DNA from: RGIG1959 sp045540655
GTDB taxonomy: Bacteria; Bacillota; Clostridia; Oscillospirales; Acutalibacteraceae
DNA length: 9,281 bases
Direction of reading: 5' to 3'
Assembly (NCBI GenBank): GCA_045540655.1
Contig: JAZQHP010000033.1
Span: 1-9,281 of the forward strand
This document shows positions 5,299 to 9,281 of the stretch, in pieces (position 1 is the stretch's first letter; each line of letters starts with the position of its first letter). The position numbers and the translations under genes were made by a program. A model generated the notes under the pieces. The model made no database searches. It had not been told where the DNA came from and saw nothing but the letters and a program-made list of their open reading frames with translations.

Positions 5299-5664
5299 AT
5301 GAAATCGTTGGCAGAACTCGCAGCAATCCGAGACAAAATGAAGGAAAAGGTTGTTATTCGCGAAGGCGCGAGCGAGAAGCGCATCGTCGTCGGCATGGCG
5401 ACCTGCGGTATCGCGGCGGGCGCTCGTCCCGTTCTGAACGCGTTCGTGGAAGCGATCAACGAAGCCGGTCTGACCGGCGAAGCAACCGTCACGCAGACGG
5501 GCTGCATCGGCATTTGCCAGTATGAGCCTGTGGCGGAGGTGTTCGAGGGCGACACCAAGACTACCTATGTCAAACTGACTCCTGACAAGGTCAAGGAGAT
5601 CGTTGAGAAGCATATCAAAGGCGGAACGGTTGTGGCGGAGTACACGGTCGGCAACGCTGAATAA
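5299..5664 (+). CDS. hndB: HndB-like thioredoxin-fold ferredoxin subunit
   Basis: 121 aa, matching the small HndB subunit of NADP-reducing hydrogenase and related stand-alone (2Fe-2S) ferredoxin-domain proteins. Features are MATCGIAAGARPVL (33-46) and VTQTGCIGICQYEP (64-77), followed by a C-terminal helix and tail. Cysteines are at 36, 69 and 73 only; in NuoE-type domains a fourth lies five residues after the first, where this protein has Gly41. I recall the CGIAAGA form from other HndB-like proteins, so this is probably a family trait. A structural or electron-transfer role in the hydrogenase complex is likely. The start at 5299 has AGAAAGGA (5282-5289) at good spacing; an in-frame ATG at 5218 lies inside the previous gene and lacks an RBS. 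hndC follows after 17 bp. Confidence 0.88.
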   Translation: MKSLAELAAIRDKMKEKVVIREGASEKRIVVGMATCGIAAGARPVLNAFVEAINEAGLTGEATVTQTGCIGICQYEPVAEVFEGDTKTTYVKLTPDKVKEIVEKHIKGGTVVAEYTVGNAE

Positions 5665-5681
5665 GTTGGAGGGATAGCAGT

Positions 5682-7505
5682 ATGATTCGTTCACATGTAT
5701 TGATCTGCGGCGGTACCGGTTGTACTTCGTCGGGCAGTGCGAAGCTTCAGGAAGCCTTTGCACAGCATCTGGAAGCGAACGGCCTCGCCGAAGAAGTGAA
5801 GATCGTGCAGACCGGTTGCTTCGGTTTGTGCGCTCTGGGTCCCGTTGTCATCATCTACCCGGAAGGCACCTTCTACAGCCGTGTGGAAGAGAGCGACGTG
5901 GAAGAAATCGTTAAAGAGCACCTGCTCAAGGGCCGTCTGGTCGAGCGCCTGGTGTACAACGATACGGGCGATGCGGAACCCGTTCCCGCGGGTGTCAACG
6001 TCTCGCTGAACGAGACCGGCTTCTACAAGAAGCAGGTTCGTGTGGCGCTGCGTAACTGCGGTGTCATCAACCCCGAAAATATCGACGAATACATCGGTAT
6101 GGACGGCTATGCGGCGCTGGGTAAGTGCTTGACCGAGTACACCCCCGAGCAGGTCATCCAGATCATCACCGATTCCGGCCTGCGTGGTCGCGGCGGCGGC
6201 GGCTTCCCCACCGGTCGCAAGTGGTCGCTCACCGCGATGAACAAGGCGGACCAGAAGTACGTTGTTTGTAACGCCGACGAAGGCGACCCCGGCGCGTTCA
6301 TGGACCGTTCGGTTCTGGAAGGCGACCCCCACGCCCTCATCGAAGCGATGGCGATCGCGGGCTACGCGATCGGCGCAACCCAAGGCTATGTGTATGTCCG
6401 TGCGGAGTATCCGATCGCGGTTAACCGTCTGCAGATTGCGATCGACCAGGCGCGTGAATACGGTCTGCTCGGCAAAAACATCTTTGACAGCGGCTTTGAT
6501 TTCGACATGGAGATCCGTCTGGGCGCCGGCGCGTTCGTGTGCGGTGAGGAAACCGCGCTGATGACCTCCATCGAAGGCAACCGCGGCGAGCCTCGTCCGC
6601 GTCCTCCCTATCCGGCGGTCAAGGGTCTGTTCGGCAAACCCACCGTGGAAAACAACGTGGAAACCTTCGCGAACATCCCGCAGATCATTCTGCGCGGCGC
6701 GGATTGGTTTGCGTCGATGGGTACCGAGCGTTCGAAGGGCACCAAGGTGTTCGCGCTCGGCGGTAACATCAACCACACCGGTCTGGTGGAAATCCCCATG
6801 GGTACTACCCTGCGCGAGGTCGTTTACGACATCGGCGGCGGCATCCCCGGCGGCAAGAAGTTCAAGGCAGCGCAGACCGGCGGTCCTTCCGGCGGTTGTA
6901 TCCCCGCTCACCTGATCGACACCGAGATCGACTATGACAACCTCACCGCCATCGGCTGTATGATGGGTTCGGGCGGTCTGATCGTCATGGACGAAGACAC
7001 CTGTATGGTCGACATCGCGAAGTTCTTCCTCGAGTTCACCGTTGACGAGTCCTGCGGTAAGTGCACGCCCTGCCGTGTCGGTACCAAGCGCCTGCTCGAG
7101 ATCCTCGATAAGATCACCGAAGGCAAAGGCACCCTCGAAGACATCGACCGTATGGAAGAGCTCTGCGAGTACATCAAGGCGAACTCGCTGTGCGGTCTGG
7201 GTCAGACCGCTCCTAACCCCGTGCTGTCCACTCTGCGCTTCTTCCGCGACGAGTACATTGCGCACGTGGTTGACAAGAAGTGCCCCGCGGGCGTCTGCAA
7301 ATCCATGCTCCAGTTCAAGGTTGTTGCCGACAAGTGCATCGGCTGCGGCAAGTGCATGAAGAACTGCCCGGTGGACGCGATTTCCAAGACCGATTACATC
7401 GCTCCCGGTCACAAGCTGCCCTCCGTCGAAATCGACACCGCGAAGTGCATCAAGTGCGGCGTGTGCATGGGCAACTGTAAGTTCGGCGCGATCATTAAAG
7501 AATAA
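5682..7505 (+). CDS. hndC: NuoF-like NAD(P)H/FMN flavoprotein subunit of bifurcating hydrogenase
   Basis: 607 aa, the usual size for HydB/HndC. Domains: an N-terminal thioredoxin-like [2Fe-2S] domain (C9, C14, C46, C50); the NuoF FMN/NAD(P)H core with RGRGGGGFPTGRKW (168-181), NADEGDPGAFMDR (197-209) and GAGAFVCGEETAL (281-293); the [4Fe-4S] site ESCGKCTPCR with C458, C461, C464 and C504; and two C-terminal [4Fe-4S] ferredoxin motifs (C552, C555, C558, C562; C589, C592, C595, C599). It is the NAD(P)H-oxidising or -reducing subunit and, in related complexes, the place where FMN splits electrons between pyridine nucleotide and ferredoxin. NAD versus NADP preference cannot be read here. RBS GGAGGG (5668-5673). 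Arginines are encoded almost only by CGT and CGC, consistent with high expression. Alternative name: hydB. Confidence 0.96.
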   Translation: MIRSHVLICGGTGCTSSGSAKLQEAFAQHLEANGLAEEVKIVQTGCFGLCALGPVVIIYPEGTFYSRVEESDVEEIVKEHLLKGRLVERLVYNDTGDAEPVPAGVNVSLNETGFYKKQVRVALRNCGVINPENIDEYIGMDGYAALGKCLTEYTPEQVIQIITDSGLRGRGGGGFPTGRKWSLTAMNKADQKYVVCNADEGDPGAFMDRSVLEGDPHALIEAMAIAGYAIGATQGYVYVRAEYPIAVNRLQIAIDQAREYGLLGKNIFDSGFDFDMEIRLGAGAFVCGEETALMTSIEGNRGEPRPRPPYPAVKGLFGKPTVENNVETFANIPQIILRGADWFASMGTERSKGTKVFALGGNINHTGLVEIPMGTTLREVVYDIGGGIPGGKKFKAAQTGGPSGGCIPAHLIDTEIDYDNLTAIGCMMGSGGLIVMDEDTCMVDIAKFFLEFTVDESCGKCTPCRVGTKRLLEILDKITEGKGTLEDIDRMEELCEYIKANSLCGLGQTAPNPVLSTLRFFRDEYIAHVVDKKCPAGVCKSMLQFKVVADKCIGCGKCMKNCPVDAISKTDYIAPGHKLPSVEIDTAKCIKCGVCMGNCKFGAIIKE

Positions 7506-7524
7506 GAAAGGAGTACGCTGCGAA

Positions 7525-9267
7525 ATGGAAATGGTAAATGTTAAAATTAACGGCATTGCGGTCAGCGTGCCCAAAGGCTCCACCATTTTGGAAGCCGCTC
7601 GGTATGCGGGCGTGGAAATCCCCACCCTGTGCTACCTCAAAGATATCAACGAGATCGGCGCTTGCCGCATCTGCATGGTCGAAGCGACCGGCGCGCGCGG
7701 TATGGTGACGGCGTGTGTGTACCCCGTGGCGGAAGGCATGGAAGTGCAGACCAACACGGAAAAGGTACGTGCCGCCCGTAAAACCACCCTCGAGCTGATC
7801 CTCTCCACCCACGAGAAGAAGTGCCTGTCCTGCGTGCGCTCCACCAATTGCGAACTGCAGAAGCTGTGCCGTGATTACGGCGTGGAAGACAACGGCACCT
7901 ACGACGGCTTCCGCCCGCAGTTTGAGCTGGACGAGTCCGCTCCGCACCTCGTGCGTGATAACAACAAGTGCATCCTTTGCCGCCGCTGCGTTGCAAAGTG
8001 CAACGAGCAGTTTGTGTCTGTCATCGGCGCGAATGATCGCGGCATCGACACCCACATCTCCTGCGCGTTTGAGAAGAACCTCAACGATACGCCTTGCGTG
8101 TCCTGCGGTCAGTGCGTCGTGGTCTGCCCGACCGGCGCTCTCGCCGAGAAGGACGACACCGCGAAGGTGTGGTCGGCGCTCGCCGATCCCGAGAAGGTCG
8201 TCGTGGTGCAGACCGCTCCCTCCATCCGTGCGGCGCTGGGCGAGTGCTTCGGCATGCCCATCGGCACCAACGTGGAAGGCAAAATGGTTGCGGCGCTGCG
8301 TCGCCTCGGCTTCGACAAGGTGTTTGACACCGACTTTGCGGCGGACCTCACCATCGTCGAGGAAGCCAACGAGTTTGTGGGTCGCGTGAAGAACGGCGGC
8401 GTGCTGCCGATGATCACCTCCTGCTCGCCCGGTTGGGTTAAGTTCGCGGAGTTCTACTATCCCGATCAGCTTGCTCACCTGTCCTCCTGCAAGTCCCCGC
8501 AACAAATGGCGGGTGCGGTCATCAAGACCTACTACGCGGAGAAGATGGGCATCGATCCCAAAAACATCGTGTCTGTGGCGATCATGCCCTGTACGGCGAA
8601 GAAGTTCGAAGTGGGTCGCGAAGACGAGTCTGCGGCGGGCGTGCCCGACGTCGATTTCGCGCTGACCACCCGTGAGCTCGCTCGTATGATCGAGACGGCG
8701 GGTCTGCAGTTCACCGCTCTGCCCGACGAAGAGTTCGACAGCCCCCTCGGTGAGGATACCGGCGCGGCAGTCATCTTCGGTGCGACCGGCGGCGTTATGG
8801 AAGCGGCGCTCCGTACGGCGAACGACTGGCTGACCGGCGAGAGCCAGGAAGCGGTCGACTTCACCGAACTGCGCGGCACGGCGAGCCTCAAGGAAGCTAC
8901 CTACAACATCGCGGGTCTCGAAGTCAAGGTCGCTGTCGCCAGCGGTCTGAAAGCGGCCAACGAAGTGATGGCGAAGATCAAGGACGGCACGGCGCCCTGG
9001 CACTTCGTCGAAATCATGTGCTGCCCCGGCGGTTGCGTCACGGGCGGCGGTCAGCCCATCCAGCCTGCGTCGGTGCTGAATACCGTGGATCTGAAGTCCG
9101 CGCGTGCGAAGGCGCTGTACGATCAGGACGCGGCGATGACCCTGCGCAAGTCGCATGAGTCTCCCGTGGTGAAGGAGCTGTACGACAACTACTTCGACGG
9201 CATCGGCGGTCACAAGGCGCATCACGCCCTGCACACCTCCTATGTTGCTCGTAAGCGTTACAACTAA
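7525..9267 (+). CDS. hndD: [FeFe] hydrogenase catalytic subunit (group A, four N-terminal Fe-S sites)
   Basis: 580 aa, close to HndD and C. pasteurianum CpI. Domains: [2Fe-2S] (C36, C47, C50, C64), His-Cys [4Fe-4S] (H96, C100, C103, C109), two [4Fe-4S] (C149, C152, C155, C201; C159, C191, C194, C197), H-cluster domain (about 220-515) and small-subunit domain (about 525-575, with RKSHESP). L2 is MPCTAKKFE (354-362) and L3 is EIMCCPGGCVTGGGQP (497-511), both canonical. L1 is TSCSPGW (298-304) where the textbook form is TSCCPGW, so Ser301 stands at the position of a usual H-cluster ligand. I recall this form from other clostridial multi-subunit enzymes and do not take it as inactivating. The enzyme makes or oxidises H2. 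RBS AAAGGAG (7507-7513); ATG 7525 is preferred over ATG 7531 by spacing. No maturation genes (hydEFG) and no terminator are within the window. Alternative name: hydA. Confidence 0.96.
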   Translation: MEMVNVKINGIAVSVPKGSTILEAARYAGVEIPTLCYLKDINEIGACRICMVEATGARGMVTACVYPVAEGMEVQTNTEKVRAARKTTLELILSTHEKKCLSCVRSTNCELQKLCRDYGVEDNGTYDGFRPQFELDESAPHLVRDNNKCILCRRCVAKCNEQFVSVIGANDRGIDTHISCAFEKNLNDTPCVSCGQCVVVCPTGALAEKDDTAKVWSALADPEKVVVVQTAPSIRAALGECFGMPIGTNVEGKMVAALRRLGFDKVFDTDFAADLTIVEEANEFVGRVKNGGVLPMITSCSPGWVKFAEFYYPDQLAHLSSCKSPQQMAGAVIKTYYAEKMGIDPKNIVSVAIMPCTAKKFEVGREDESAAGVPDVDFALTTRELARMIETAGLQFTALPDEEFDSPLGEDTGAAVIFGATGGVMEAALRTANDWLTGESQEAVDFTELRGTASLKEATYNIAGLEVKVAVASGLKAANEVMAKIKDGTAPWHFVEIMCCPGGCVTGGGQPIQPASVLNTVDLKSARAKALYDQDAAMTLRKSHESPVVKELYDNYFDGIGGHKAHHALHTSYVARKRYN

Positions 9268-9281
9268 TTGCTATTGAAATC

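Noticed and set aside
5691..7625. 644-codon minus-strand reading frame opposite hndC
   Set aside because: Shadow of the strongly supported NuoF-like gene, rich in His/Val/Asp as expected for antisense of GC-rich codons.
7495..9234. 579-codon minus-strand reading frame opposite hndD
   Set aside because: Same reason: shadow of the catalytic hydrogenase gene, with no recognisable motifs.
1..9281. CRISPR array, tRNA, rRNA or insertion sequence
   Set aside because: No regularly spaced repeats, no cloverleaf or rRNA-like stretch, and no transposase or terminal inverted repeats were seen.

Overview
The window looks like a piece of a GC-rich anaerobic Clostridia genome, probably of the Oscillospiraceae/Ruminococcaceae type. 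This is an inference from three things: a cohesin/dockerin (cellulosome-type) protein, strong AGGAGG-like ribosome binding sites, and a multi-subunit [FeFe]-hydrogenase operon of the kind found in fermentative Firmicutes. All supported genes are on the + strand.

Region 1 (1-744): the 3' end of a secreted scaffold-like protein. It has a run of 18 threonines, then a cohesin-like domain, then a two-repeat dockerin. It is closed by a textbook intrinsic terminator. Region 2 (745-981) has no gene. It holds a candidate Rex (NADH/NAD+ sensor) operator flanked by a 12-bp direct repeat, a near-consensus sigma-A promoter, and a leader that can fold.

Region 3 (982-9267) is one tightly packed ten-gene operon. 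Four genes encode the parts of an HndABCD-type, probably electron-bifurcating, NAD(P)-linked [FeFe] hydrogenase: a NuoE-like subunit (hndA), a small thioredoxin-like ferredoxin (hndB), a NuoF-like flavoprotein (hndC) and the catalytic H-cluster subunit (hndD). Such an enzyme couples NAD(P)H plus reduced ferredoxin to H2 during fermentation.

Six more genes sit between hndA and hndB: a DRTGG-domain protein, an RsbW-like ATPase, a divergent H-cluster protein with altered catalytic residues and an extra Fe-S domain, a second DRTGG-domain protein, a PHP-family metallophosphoesterase, and a second GHKL ATPase. Together they look like an H2/redox sensing and signalling module: a non-catalytic hydrogenase-like sensor, two kinase-type ATPases, two small putative ligand-binding proteins and a possible phosphatase. 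The PAS output domain common in HydS-type sensors is absent from the sensor-like protein. This cassette is the most interesting content of the window, and its function is inferred, not shown.

Arginine codon use differs visibly inside the operon. The core hydrogenase genes use almost only CGT/CGC. The cassette genes also use CGG, CGA, AGA and AGG, consistent with lower expression or a separate origin. The catalytic subunit carries TSCSPGW where the textbook L1 motif is TSCCPGW, and the small ferredoxin has three cysteines instead of four.
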